DNA of 64,000 nucleotides, taken from positions 3,596,001 to 3,660,000 of the forward strand of contig NZ_CP125295.1 of the NCBI RefSeq assembly GCF_030412785.1. Direction: 5' to 3'. Below, piece after piece: positions 1 to 7,371 of this stretch. Made by a program: the position numbers and the translations under genes. The notes under the pieces are model-generated. The model worked only from the letters and a program-made list of their open reading frames with translations, searched no databases and had not been told where the DNA came from. Within the stretch, counting starts at the first letter, position 1; every line of letters begins with the position of its first letter. This DNA is from Paraburkholderia sabiae (GTDB lineage: Bacteria; Pseudomonadota; Gammaproteobacteria; Burkholderiales; Burkholderiaceae).

Positions 1-73
1 CCTGTTCATGCCCGATCACCGGTTCGAGCCTGATCCACATCACATCGCCGATTTCGGGAACACCGTTCTTCAT
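1..73 (-). CDS. mazF: MazF/PemK-family toxin, 3' end cut by window edge
   Basis: Only the first 24 codons are inside the window. The N-terminus reads MKNGVPEIGDVMWIRLEP and continues into VIGHEQ. The GD-V-W-I start followed by P-x-x-GHEQ is the typical opening of the MazF/PemK/ChpB endoribonuclease fold, which cleaves mRNA and is neutralised by its antitoxin. The gene starts 8 bases after the antitoxin stop, so the two should be co-transcribed in the usual antitoxin-first order. The rest of the protein cannot be judged. MazF, ChpB and PemK cannot be told apart from this fragment. Confidence 0.75.
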   Translation of the reverse strand, partial: MKNGVPEIGDVMWIRLEPVIGHEQ

Positions 74-81
74 GTTGCTCC

Positions 82-354
82 TTACCAGTCGTCCTGGCCC
101 GTCGGGTCGGCAAGCTCGGAACCCACTGCGGCGCCGCGATCGATGGTCGGATGCACGTCTTCGGGCCGCGCCGCGAGCTGCTCGCGATACTCGTCCCAGT
201 TGAACGTTCTGATGGCGGGCGTAGCGACGAGCGCCCCGTCCGCCACCACCATGTCGACTTCCTGATCTTCGCGCAGGTGCAGTTCTTCAGCCAGGCTTGC
301 GGGAATTCGCACCGCAAGACTGTTGCCCCACCGCTTGATTGTCTGAATAGCCAT
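82..354 (-). CDS. mazE: MazE-like AbrB-fold antitoxin
   Basis: This is a 90-residue protein beginning MAIQTIKRWGNSLAVRIP, the swapped-hairpin AbrB/MazE DNA-binding domain (K-x-WGNS-x-x-V-R-I-P). The acidic C-terminal half (residues about 50-90, rich in D and E) is the part that wraps the toxin in this family. It directly precedes the toxin gene. An earlier in-frame start at 483 lies inside the predicted promoter, so the ATG at 354 is preferred; another ATG at about 389 is possible. The family normally represses its own promoter, and a matching palindrome is present upstream. Confidence 0.85.
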   Translation of the reverse strand: MAIQTIKRWGNSLAVRIPASLAEELHLREDQEVDMVVADGALVATPAIRTFNWDEYREQLAARPEDVHPTIDRGAAVGSELADPTGQDDW

Positions 355-432
355 AGCCCCACCTTCGCTCGAGAAATCGAGATACATGACTGCCTCCTTG
401 TCGAAGCCCGCAAAGGCCAAAAAGCGCCGCAT

Positions 433-451
433 GTATCTACGATGTAGATAC
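433..451. promoter_or_regulatory. Palindromic operator at the antitoxin promoter
   Basis: GTATCTAC-GAT-GTAGATAC is a perfect 8-base inverted repeat starting 4 bases after the -10 box, where transcription should begin. A third copy of the half-site GTATCTAC lies at 488-495, just upstream of the -35 box. The copies therefore bracket the promoter. MazE-type proteins bind such palindromes and autorepress, so this is the likely operator; binding itself is inferred. Confidence 0.65.
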
Positions 452-454
452 CCA

Positions 455-483
455 ATACTAAACGGCGCGGGTTGATGTGTCAA
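455..483 (-). promoter_or_regulatory. Sigma-70 promoter of the mazEF-like operon
   Basis: On the minus strand there is a perfect -35 TTGACA (478-483), a 17-base spacer and a -10 TAGTAT (455-460). It points at the antitoxin gene about 100 bases downstream. The spacing is optimal and both hexamers are close to consensus. Confidence 0.75.
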
Positions 484-611
484 CGTTGTATCTACGTGCG
501 ATGGGTGGTGCAGATGACCGATGCATTCGCGTGACTAATGTCGCATCGGCGGCGGGCTTTGAACAATTCAGCCGGAAGATATAGGCAAGGGAAGAAGGGG
601 CCTAAATCGGC

Positions 612-1166
612 CTAGGTTTGATCGGCCAAACCTGGACGCCGAAACACCCCGGTCGGATTGCCCTTGTACGTCGTCTGCCGCTCTTCGGCGTACCCGCATT
701 TCGCGGCGACGCGCCGTGACGGCACATTGTCCGGCGCGATGATGCAAACCGTATCGCGTCCCGGCCACGTCGCGTCGGCCCATGTCAGCGCGCCGCGCAC
801 GGCTTCCGTCGCGTAGCCGAGGCCATGCATAGACGGCATCAGCGCCCAGCCGATCTCAGGCGCGTCGCCAAGCGGCGGATCGATTTCGCGCTGGTAATCC
901 GCGAAACCGATCTCGCCGACGAACCGCCCGCTGTCCTTCTCGCGGATCGCCCAGTAGCCGTAACCGAGCAGCGTCCAGTGCCCGACATAGCGCAGGAGTC
1001 GCGACCACACGTCTTCGCGGCTAAACGGCTTGCCGCCGATAAACCGCGTGACGATCTCATCGGACCAGAGCGCATAACTGTCGTCGAAGTCCTCACGGAC
1101 ATGCGGACGCAAGATCAGTCGATCGGTTTCGATGTCTCGACGGATGTCAAAAGCGGAAGGATTCAT
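612..1166 (-). CDS. GNAT N-acetyltransferase, RimJ/RimL type
   Basis: This 184-residue protein opens with I-E-T-D-R-L-I-L-R, the typical start of the RimJ/RimL branch of the GNAT superfamily. It carries the acetyl-CoA loop region around GLGYATEAV (about residues 113-121) and the late N-x-x-S-R-R-V-A-x-K-x-G-Y motif (about 147-160). The family moves an acetyl group from acetyl-CoA to an amine, often a protein N-terminus or a small molecule; the substrate here is unknown. It stands alone between the antitoxin promoter and the VOC genes. The Shine-Dalgarno in front of the ATG is weak. Confidence 0.8.
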   Translation of the reverse strand: MNPSAFDIRRDIETDRLILRPHVREDFDDSYALWSDEIVTRFIGGKPFSREDVWSRLLRYVGHWTLLGYGYWAIREKDSGRFVGEIGFADYQREIDPPLGDAPEIGWALMPSMHGLGYATEAVRGALTWADATWPGRDTVCIIAPDNVPSRRVAAKCGYAEERQTTYKGNPTGVFRRPGLADQT

Positions 1167-1247
1167 CGCGCGTATCTGGCAGGAAGGAAAGCGCAGATCA
1201 TCGCAGATACGCGCGTCAAAGCGAACGACGCGGCGCGAAGCTCGGAC

Positions 1248-1724
1248 TCACTCCTGGTTGTACGCCGCTTCGAGCTTCGCGATGTCCAGCTTGACCATTT
1301 GCATCATCGCGTCCATTGCGCGTTTGGTCTTCGCCGGATCCTTGCCCGTCAGGAACTTCATCATCACGGTCGGCACGATCTGCCACGACATGCCGTAACG
1401 ATCCGTCAGCCAGCCGCATTGCACGGGCGAACCGCCGCCTTCGAGCAGCTTGTCCCACAGCGTATCGACTTCCTCTTGCGTTTCGCATTTCACGAACATC
1501 GAAATCGCCGGCGAAAACGTGTACTGCGGGCCGCCGTTCAACGCGACGAATTCGCGGTCTTCCAGATGGAAGGTGATCGTGAGCACTTCGCCCGCCTTGC
1601 TTGGCACGGAATCGCCGTAACGGGTCACGTCACCGATGCTCGAATTCTTAAAGATGCCCGTGTAGAACTGGACGGCTTCCTCCGCATTGCCGTCGAACCA
1701 CAGACACGTCGCAATCTTGTCCAT
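1248..1724 (-). CDS. VOC-family protein, PhnB / 3-demethylubiquinone methyltransferase-like
   Basis: This 158-residue protein begins MDKIATCLWFDGNAEEAVQF and continues through G-D-V-T-R-Y and a C-terminal W-Q-I-V-P-T stretch. That matches the PhnB-like/3-dmu-9-3-mt branch of the vicinal oxygen chelate superfamily. The name of that branch is historical and most members have no proven methyltransferase activity. The ATG at 1724 is chosen because AGGAG sits 5 bases upstream; in-frame sequence before it is not needed. It is the second gene after another VOC gene and probably shares the promoter at 2357-2385. Confidence 0.8.
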   Translation of the reverse strand: MDKIATCLWFDGNAEEAVQFYTGIFKNSSIGDVTRYGDSVPSKAGEVLTITFHLEDREFVALNGGPQYTFSPAISMFVKCETQEEVDTLWDKLLEGGGSPVQCGWLTDRYGMSWQIVPTVMMKFLTGKDPAKTKRAMDAMMQMVKLDIAKLEAAYNQE

Positions 1725-1800
1725 TACGTCTCCTTGAATTGTCGAGGCGGGCGCGGCGCGCATCGACCGCACGATGTGCAGCCGCAACCCGCGCCATTCG

Positions 1801-2286
1801 TTATTGGCGGCCTTGTGCCATCTGTTCCATCGCCGACTTCATTTCGTCGGGCGTGACGTCGCGCTTGTGCGTCGCGACGGACCACCGGTGGCCGAACGGA
1901 TCTTCCACCTGACCGTAACGGTCGCCCCAGAACATGTCGGTGGCGGGCATCGTCACCTTCGCGCCCGCTGCTTCCGCCTGCGCGATGGTGGCGTCCGCGT
2001 CTTCGACATACAGATGCAGCACGACAGGCGTGCCCTTGAGCGCCTTCGGCCCGTACGATGCCCCGCCGCCGCAATCGGGCATTTCGTCGACCAGCATCAG
2101 CGTCGAATCGCCGATTTTCAGCGACGCGTGCATCAGCTTGCCGCCCGGGCCGGGCAGACGCACCTGCTCGACTGCATTGAACGCTTTCTTGTAGAAATCG
2201 ATTGCTTCGGCCGCGCCCGCGACGATGATGTGCGGTGTCAACGTATGCATCCCTTCGGGGATGGGTTTGACGGCTGGCGTGGACAT
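1801..2286 (-). CDS. VOC-family PhnB/glyoxalase-like protein
   Basis: This 161-residue protein contains THTPHIIV-like and A-A-E-A-I-D-F-Y-K-K-A-F motifs, typical of PhnB-type VOC proteins, and ends with F-G-H-R-W-S-V-A-T-H. The fold uses paired beta-alpha-beta-beta-beta modules to bind a metal and a small ligand. The actual substrate is unknown. It is first in a two-gene VOC transcription unit ending at 1248. Its upstream region holds a promoter almost identical to the one before the YCII/VOC/ECF42 operon, which suggests common control by that sigma factor. Confidence 0.82.
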   Translation of the reverse strand: MSTPAVKPIPEGMHTLTPHIIVAGAAEAIDFYKKAFNAVEQVRLPGPGGKLMHASLKIGDSTLMLVDEMPDCGGGASYGPKALKGTPVVLHLYVEDADATIAQAEAAGAKVTMPATDMFWGDRYGQVEDPFGHRWSVATHKRDVTPDEMKSAMEQMAQGRQ

Positions 2287-2356
2287 GATCGTGTCTCCTG
2301 ATGTGAAGAGGTTTCATGAGTGACGAAGTTTCGCCGATGAGCGAGTCTTCATCACT

Positions 2357-2385
2357 ACGACGAGTAAGCCATCTTCAGATCGACA
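2357..2385 (-). promoter_or_regulatory. ECF42-type promoter before the VOC pair
   Basis: On the minus strand the sequence is TGTCGA (2380-2385), 17 bases, CGTCGT (2357-2362). The same hexamers, the same spacing and an identical TGTCGATCTGA stretch occur at 13827-13855 before the YCII/VOC/sigma operon. From memory, TGTCGA with a CGTC-type -10 is the motif reported for ECF42 sigma factors. The -10 lies 71 bases before the VOC start. Confidence 0.7.
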
Positions 2386-2434
2386 CGCGCAACCGTTTAT
2401 TTTTTCGAGCCGGATCGAATCGACCGGAATCCGC

Positions 2435-2668
2435 TCAAACGGGCCGCCAGTGACCGGGCACCCACTGCCAGTGATTGCCTTCCCAACGATAGTGACCCTT
2501 CACCCAGTGGTAACCCGGCGCCGGCGGCGCGGGCATCACTTCGGCGACGGGCGCGGGCTGCGCCGGCCGCACAGGTTCGGCGACATAGCAGGCAGACAGC
2601 GTCGTTGCGCAGAGCGCGCCTGCCAGCAGCGTGCGCAACTTCGTGGATTTCATGTTCGGTGCATGCAT
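2435..2668 (-). CDS. YXWV-repeat exported lipoprotein-like protein
   Basis: This 77-residue protein has a hydrophobic leader ending in L-S-A-C, a lipobox. It is followed by a Pro-rich spacer and a C-terminal run of aromatic repeats (G-Y-H-W-V-K-G-H-Y-R-W, W-Q-W-V-P-G-H-W). This is the YXWV (BcpO-related) repeat family found in envelope proteins of Burkholderiales; its function is not known. The ATG at 2668 has GGGAG about 10 bases upstream and is preferred to the ATG at 2653, which lacks a ribosome site. A related gene lies at 7372-7674 on the far side of the ECF operon. Confidence 0.75.
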   Translation of the reverse strand: MHAPNMKSTKLRTLLAGALCATTLSACYVAEPVRPAQPAPVAEVMPAPPAPGYHWVKGHYRWEGNHWQWVPGHWRPV

Positions 2669-2728
2669 CGAGATACTCTCCCTGTGTAATAGCCGGATGG
2701 CTTTGATTGTTAAATCCGTCCGCGCCAA

Positions 2729-3907
2729 CTAAACGCGGATCAGGCCCGTCATCGGCTGCGTGCTGCCCGCCTGGGCGAACAGCGTGCGCGCAGCGCGATG
2801 CGGATCGAGTGCCAGGCTTTCGCTCGCGACGCCGGCGATCAGCGCATCGAGCGACGCCGTCGGCTTGAGGTCGCGTCCTTCGTACAGATCGCCGTTGCGC
2901 AAGCCCGGCCAGTCGGCGACGACGCGCCCGCCCGCCACCGCGCCGCCGATCACCATCGCCACCGACGCCGTGCCATGGTCCGTGCCGCCCGTCCCGTTCG
3001 CCGCCGCCGTTCGGCCGAACTCGGTCGCGACCAGCACCGTCGTTTTGCTCCAGGCCGGTCCGAGCCCATCGCGCAATGCAGCGAGCATCGTGTCGAGCGC
3101 CTTTAGCTGCGCGGCGAGGCGCGGCATCTGCGCGCTGTGCGTGTCCCAGCCGCCCGTTTCGATCATCGCGATTCGCGGCCCGTCATCGCGTGCCAGAAAA
3201 CCGGCCGCGAGCTTGCCGAGACTCGCCGGGTCCTGACGCGCGCCCGCGTCACCCGCGAGACCGCGCGCCGCCATCGCCGATTCCCACAGCGGGCGCAACT
3301 GCGCATCCTGTTCGTAGAGTTGCGAGACGCGCGTGAGCAGATCGTCGGGCGCTTGCGGCAAGCCGGAAGGCGCGTACGACGCGACATTCGCCTGCCCTCG
3401 CAACGCCATCGGCACGGTCGGCGCAAACGCAATCGCGTTTTCATGCGTCACCGCGCGGTTCGACGGATTCGCGCCCGGCATCATGCCGACAAGTCGATTG
3501 AGCCAGCCGTCCTTCACCTGATACGCGGACGTCCCGCCCGTCTCCAGCACGTTCTGCCCGTCGAAATGCGAGCGGTCCCGATACGGCGACGCAACCGCGT
3601 GGACGAACAGCGCCTCGCGCTGGCCATACATCTGCCCGATCTGCACGAGCGACGGATGCAGCGCGAACGTGCCGTCGAGTTTCGTCGACGCCGAGGTGTC
3701 GACGGCCAGCGCGCCGCGCAACGTTGCATAAGCAGGATCGGCATACGGCACGACGATGTTCAGGCCGTCGGCGGCACCGCGCTGGATCACGAACACGAAA
3801 CGGCGGTCGGTGGCGGCGCGCGCGAACACCATCTGCGGCGCGACGAGCATCGCGCCCGCGCCGGCGGCTGCCACGCGCATGAAACTGCGGCGAGTGAACA
3901 TGGTCAT
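2729..3907 (-). CDS. Tat-exported DUF1501 protein (alkaline phosphatase/sulfatase superfamily)
   Basis: This 392-residue protein begins MTMFTRRSFMRVAAAGAG: a twin-arginine (RRSFM) Tat signal followed by a hydrophobic stretch ending near A-F-A-R. The body contains G-A-A-D-G-L-N, S-H-F-D-G-Q, G-G-W-D-T-H, E-F-G-R-T and G-G-T-D-H-G, the conserved blocks of DUF1501. Those proteins are distant relatives of sulfatases with a likely metal site made from the D/H residues. The start overlaps the stop of the DUF1800 gene by ATGA, so translation is coupled. Known DUF1800/DUF1501 pairs occur in many Gram-negatives without an assigned substrate. Confidence 0.88.
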   Translation of the reverse strand: MTMFTRRSFMRVAAAGAGAMLVAPQMVFARAATDRRFVFVIQRGAADGLNIVVPYADPAYATLRGALAVDTSASTKLDGTFALHPSLVQIGQMYGQREALFVHAVASPYRDRSHFDGQNVLETGGTSAYQVKDGWLNRLVGMMPGANPSNRAVTHENAIAFAPTVPMALRGQANVASYAPSGLPQAPDDLLTRVSQLYEQDAQLRPLWESAMAARGLAGDAGARQDPASLGKLAAGFLARDDGPRIAMIETGGWDTHSAQMPRLAAQLKALDTMLAALRDGLGPAWSKTTVLVATEFGRTAAANGTGGTDHGTASVAMVIGGAVAGGRVVADWPGLRNGDLYEGRDLKPTASLDALIAGVASESLALDPHRAARTLFAQAGSTQPMTGLIRV

Positions 3908-5415
3908 CTCCGTTGAAAATCGGGCGAGACAAGCAGCAACGCCAGTGCCGTCGACGCGCTTTCCGCTCGCGACACCGCCGTTTGCGTCGGCTCGCTGAGC
4001 GAACCCGCCATCAGCGTCGAGCCGAGCGAGCGGGCATCGAGCCGGTCGCCAACGCGCGCCGCGAAACGCTGCGCAATTTCGACGCGTCGCACGAGCGCAT
4101 CGGGCGCGGCCCAGCTTGCGGCGATGTCGTCGTAACCGGCGGGCGAGCCGGGCCGCCACACCTGCTGGCCGAGCTGCGTGAGCACGGGCGCCATCTGCAC
4201 GACGCGCGCGCCGTCGTTCGGTTCGCGCATGCCGAGGCCGCGCATCGACGAAATCGTCCAGTCCCACGGCGACTTGAACTTGACGGCCACAGGCGACCAC
4301 GCGGCATCGCTTGCAATCAACGCGCGATATACCGTCGGCAGATCGCCGCGGCTGCGCATGAACGCTGTCGCCAGTTGATCGACGACATCGGGCGGCGGAT
4401 TGTCCGCGACGAAGTGGCGCGCGAGCTTGGTCGCGATATGCGTCGCGGTGGCGGGCGCGCTCGACAGGTCGTGCAGCACGGCGAGGGTTTGCGCTTCGCC
4501 CGGCTGATCGTAGCGGCGGCCCATGATGGTCCGCGTGCCCGGCTCGTGCAGCGGCGCGCGGAACACGAACGCGCCCGGCGGCGCGTTGTTGGGTTGCGGC
4601 CCTTGCGCAGCGGCGATGCTCCAGCCCGTCATCGTGCGCGCGAACTCGGTCACGTCGTCCTGCGTATAGCCGCTGCGCACGCCGAGCGTGTGCAGTTCCA
4701 TGATTTCGCGCGCCAGGTTTTCGTTGAGGCCCGGCTTGCGATTCGGATTGCGTTGTGCGGCGCGCATCGCGGCGACGCTGTCGGGACCGACCGAGCGCGT
4801 CTGGTCGAGAAACAGCTGCATCGCGGGATGACGCTCGACGGCCACCAGCATGTCTTCGAAGCGGCCGAGCACATGCGGGCGAATCGCCTCCGCCTCGAAC
4901 GCGCCGGCATACGGCGCGACGGCGCCTTTATCGACGGATACGGCAAAGTGATTCGCCCAGAAATGCACGAGCCGTTCGACGAAAGGCGCGGGTGTCGTCA
5001 GTGCGCTCGCGACGCGGGCGTTCACAGCCGACCGGTAAGTGTCGCGCGACTCCATGCGCACCGCTTTGTTCGCGGCCTGGCGGGCGGCTTTGCGGGCATC
5101 TTCAGGGCTGGCGGCCGCGTTGGGCTGGCTGGTTGCGTTCGTCGCGCTCGTTGCGCTCGTCGCGTTCGTGGCGTTGTTGGTATTCGCCATCGCCTGCTGG
5201 CGCTCATCGGCGAGTTGCGCGGCGATGGCCAGCGAACCCGGTTGCGCGGCCCATGCAGCCGGCATCGGCTGATAGGCGTCGAACTGCGTGAGCAGCCAAT
5301 GCTTCGGATCGGCGGGCGGCGCTTCATCGGCACGCGCGCCGAGGCCGAAGCGGTTCAGCGCGATCGCGGCCGCACTCAACGGTGGCGCCGTCATTGCAGC
5401 AGGTGAATTGGCCAT
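3904..5415 (-). CDS. DUF1800 family protein
   Basis: This 503-residue protein has the DUF1800 blocks A-L-N-R-F-G-L-G-A, F-W-A-N-H-F, R-A-A-Q-R-N-P-N, N-E-N-L-A-R-E-I-M-E-L-H-T-L-G and A-R-T-M-T-G-W. It is partner to the DUF1501 gene that overlaps it. Near residues 78-100 there is an unusual Asn/Ala/Thr/Ser-rich linker (repeated N-A-T and S-A-T triplets) not needed for the fold. The ATG at 5415 is chosen because AGGAG lies 5 bases upstream; a GTG at 5421 is the alternative. No obvious signal peptide is present. It is the first gene after the ECF sigma operon on the same strand. Confidence 0.88.
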   Translation of the reverse strand: MANSPAAMTAPPLSAAAIALNRFGLGARADEAPPADPKHWLLTQFDAYQPMPAAWAAQPGSLAIAAQLADERQQAMANTNNATNATSATSATNATSQPNAAASPEDARKAARQAANKAVRMESRDTYRSAVNARVASALTTPAPFVERLVHFWANHFAVSVDKGAVAPYAGAFEAEAIRPHVLGRFEDMLVAVERHPAMQLFLDQTRSVGPDSVAAMRAAQRNPNRKPGLNENLAREIMELHTLGVRSGYTQDDVTEFARTMTGWSIAAAQGPQPNNAPPGAFVFRAPLHEPGTRTIMGRRYDQPGEAQTLAVLHDLSSAPATATHIATKLARHFVADNPPPDVVDQLATAFMRSRGDLPTVYRALIASDAAWSPVAVKFKSPWDWTISSMRGLGMREPNDGARVVQMAPVLTQLGQQVWRPGSPAGYDDIAASWAAPDALVRRVEIAQRFAARVGDRLDARSLGSTLMAGSLSEPTQTAVSRAESASTALALLLVSPDFQRR

Positions 5416-5531
5416 GCTCACTCCTCTCCGATGCGAGCCGAAGGCGCTCGCCCGTCGTATGTCGTTCGATATGGGTTAAACGGAGCGTGCGGCGCTTTTC
5501 CGTCGCTGCTTTTGCGTCGAGCGCGGAAAAA

Positions 5532-6065
5532 TCATTCGCTCGCAGGCTGATCGCCCTGTTCCTGCTGCGAGCGCTGCTGGGCCTGCCGTTGCGCCTGCGT
5601 CTGCGGGAGACGCCATTGACCGCGTTCGCGCAAACCCTCGGCGAACTTCACGCGCTCGTCGGGCGACAAGGTCGCGGCAAAATCGGCCACGCTTTGCTCG
5701 ACCCGCGAGCGCAACGCGATATCGGCTTCGCGCGTGCGGTTCAGCGCCATATCGAGCGCCGTGCGATCCAGCTGCGGCGCGGCCAGCAGACGCAGCACTT
5801 CGCGCCGCTCCTCGCGGCCTTCGCGCGCATAGTCGCGCGCTTCGCGGCGAGCGGACTTCAGCGCATCGACGAACTGCTTCTGGCGCTCCGCCGACAACTC
5901 TTCCGCCGCGAATCGCAACGCGCGCGGCTGCGGCTGCGCGGCCGTCACCGTCGTGCGGCCATGCGCGACGAACCACTGATACGCGCCGCCCGCCACGCCG
6001 CCAATCAGAAACACGTTGAGCACCAGCGAGCCGATCAACAGAAATTTCCAGGCGCGTCCGCTCAT
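5532..6065 (-). CDS. Membrane-anchored periplasmic sensor-like protein (heavy-metal resistance/CnrX-like)
   Basis: This 177-residue protein has one N-terminal membrane segment (about residues 7-28). A highly charged helical periplasmic domain follows, including L-S-A-E-R-Q-K-Q-F, a repeated R-R-E-A-R-D-Y pattern and L-S-P-D-E-R-V-K-F, and the C-tail is Gln-rich. This layout matches the periplasmic heavy-metal sensor / Spy-like LTXXQ proteins (CnrX, ZraP type). Its ATG overlaps the stop of the anti-sigma-like gene as ATGA, and GGAG lies 6 bases upstream. As third gene of an ECF operon it could sense an envelope signal; the ligand is unknown. Confidence 0.7.
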   Translation of the reverse strand: MSGRAWKFLLIGSLVLNVFLIGGVAGGAYQWFVAHGRTTVTAAQPQPRALRFAAEELSAERQKQFVDALKSARREARDYAREGREERREVLRLLAAPQLDRTALDMALNRTREADIALRSRVEQSVADFAATLSPDERVKFAEGLRERGQWRLPQTQAQRQAQQRSQQEQGDQPASE

Positions 6066-6517
6066 TCGCCACTCCAGTCTGCGGCTGTGCCGCCAAATCC
6101 AGTTGTCAGATACGAAGATTCCGGTCCCGGCGACGGATTGCCCGTCACGAGGAAAAACGACACCGCGAACGCCCCCGCCAGGCCGCCGATCAGCCCGACG
6201 CCCGCGAACGCGGCGCCCGACCACCACAAACCCGCGCGCCGCGAACGGCTGCCCGGCCAGGTCAGAGGCAGCCAACGCGGACGGCGACGGCGCACAGGCG
6301 CCGAAGCGACGACGCGTTCAACGAAAGCCGGATCGGGCGCGGCGACGGTATCGCTTGCGAGCCACATGTCGAGTTGCGCAGCCTCTGCCAGCAGCGCGTC
6401 CGCTTCGCCGCGATGCTGTTCGGCCCACGCGCTCGCCGCCGCGCGTTCGTCCGCGGGCCAGTTGCGTGCGTCGGCGCCATAGGCATCGACGATTGCGCGA
6501 AATCTCTCTGGTGTCAT
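6062..6517 (-). CDS. Putative membrane anti-sigma factor
   Basis: This 151-residue protein has an N-terminal cytoplasmic domain (residues 1-95) with MTPERFRAIVDAYG, W-P-A-D-E-R and many Ala/Glu residues. An Arg-rich stretch and one membrane helix (about 98-125) follow, with a short periplasmic tail. Its position between an ECF sigma gene and a periplasmic sensor, with 4-base ATGA overlaps on both sides, is the classic arrangement of a one-pass anti-sigma factor such as CnrY or similar. Sequence alone does not show a ZAS motif (no H-x-x-x-C-x-x-C), so it is not a zinc anti-sigma. Confidence 0.65.
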   Translation of the reverse strand: MTPERFRAIVDAYGADARNWPADERAAASAWAEQHRGEADALLAEAAQLDMWLASDTVAAPDPAFVERVVASAPVRRRRPRWLPLTWPGSRSRRAGLWWSGAAFAGVGLIGGLAGAFAVSFFLVTGNPSPGPESSYLTTGFGGTAADWSGE

Positions 6518-7119
6518 CGCGTGTTCCTCGTTCCGGCGGGATCGTCGCCCGCCAGCTGCGCGCGCAAGCTGCGCCGCGCACGCGCCAGCAGACTTTCGAG
6601 CGCGTCGACGGTAATGCCCATCAGCGCGGCCGCTTCGATGTTCGACAGTTCCTGGTAGTAATTGAGCACGAGCGCCTCACGCTGGCGCGCCGGCAATGCG
6701 GCGAGCGCGGCGCGCACACGCGCATCGCGCGACTGCGCTTCGAGTTGTGTATCGGGAGCGGCGGCGGGATCGGCGTCGTCGGGCGGTTCGTCCGTGGGCT
6801 CTTCGCGATGCGCGCGCAAGCGGTCGTAGCAAAGGTTCAGCGCCACGCGATGCAGCCACGTGTCGAACCGCGCCTCGCCTTCGCGCCAGCGTGGCGCCTG
6901 TTTCCAGATGCGCATGAACGCTTCCTGCGCGACGTCTTCCGCTTCCATACGGTCTCCCAGCATCCGCGTGGCGAGCGCCAGCAGACGCGGCAACTTGCGC
7001 GCGACGAGCGTGCGAACGGCGGCCGGCTCCTGCCTGCCGACGCCCGCAACCAGTTCCGCGTCCGGATCGCGCTCGCTCAATGCGCGCCGCTCCGCGTATG
7101 TCGCGTATGTCGCGGACAT
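6514..7119 (-). CDS. RNA polymerase sigma factor, ECF family
   Basis: This 201-residue sigma factor shows region 2 (L-P-R-L-L-A-L-A-T-R-M-L-G-D, A-E-D-V-A-Q-E-A-F, F-D-T-W-L-H-R-V-A-L-N-L) and region 4 (L-P-A-R-Q-R-E-A-L-V-L, M-G-I-T-V-D-A-L-E-S-L-L-A-R-A-R-R-S-L-R), with an Asp/Pro/Ala-rich linker. It is first in an operon with the anti-sigma-like and sensor-like genes, all joined by ATGA overlaps. DUF1800 and DUF1501 genes follow on the same strand after 116 bases and may be part of the same output. I could not identify its own promoter with confidence. Confidence 0.92.
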   Translation of the reverse strand: MSATYATYAERRALSERDPDAELVAGVGRQEPAAVRTLVARKLPRLLALATRMLGDRMEAEDVAQEAFMRIWKQAPRWREGEARFDTWLHRVALNLCYDRLRAHREEPTDEPPDDADPAAAPDTQLEAQSRDARVRAALAALPARQREALVLNYYQELSNIEAAALMGITVDALESLLARARRSLRAQLAGDDPAGTRNTR

Positions 7120-7247
7120 CGCGCGTCATGTCGCGCGACGAGGTGTTCTGTCGTCACTTGCAGTCGCTCCCTGTTGTTCTGATCGAGTGACTTCGAAGAA
7201 ACGCAGCGGACCGCGCGATGCGGCCCGCCAGCGTCCATTCGGCCCGT

Positions 7248-7352
7248 TCAATATACGACGACAGCCGGGCGGTAGTAGTAAGGCCGCCCCGGCACCACGA
7301 CGCAGCCCGCGAGCGTCACTGCCAGCAACGCCAGCAACAAGAGTTTCTTCAT
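7248..7352 (-). CDS. Tiny lipoprotein (34 residues)
   Basis: Reading the minus strand gives a 34-residue protein starting MKKLLLLALLAV, followed by a perfect lipobox (L-A-G-C, Cys17). A very short mature tail is rich in Val, Pro, Tyr and Arg, including Y-Y-Y-R-P. AGGAG lies 8 bases before the ATG. It follows the YXWV gene by 19 bases on the same strand and is probably co-transcribed with it. Function unknown; such short Tyr/Pro-rich lipoproteins are often missed by gene finders. Confidence 0.7.
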   Translation of the reverse strand: MKKLLLLALLAVTLAGCVVVPGRPYYYRPAVVVY

Positions 7353-7371
7353 CGCTTTCTCCTGTCGCCCG

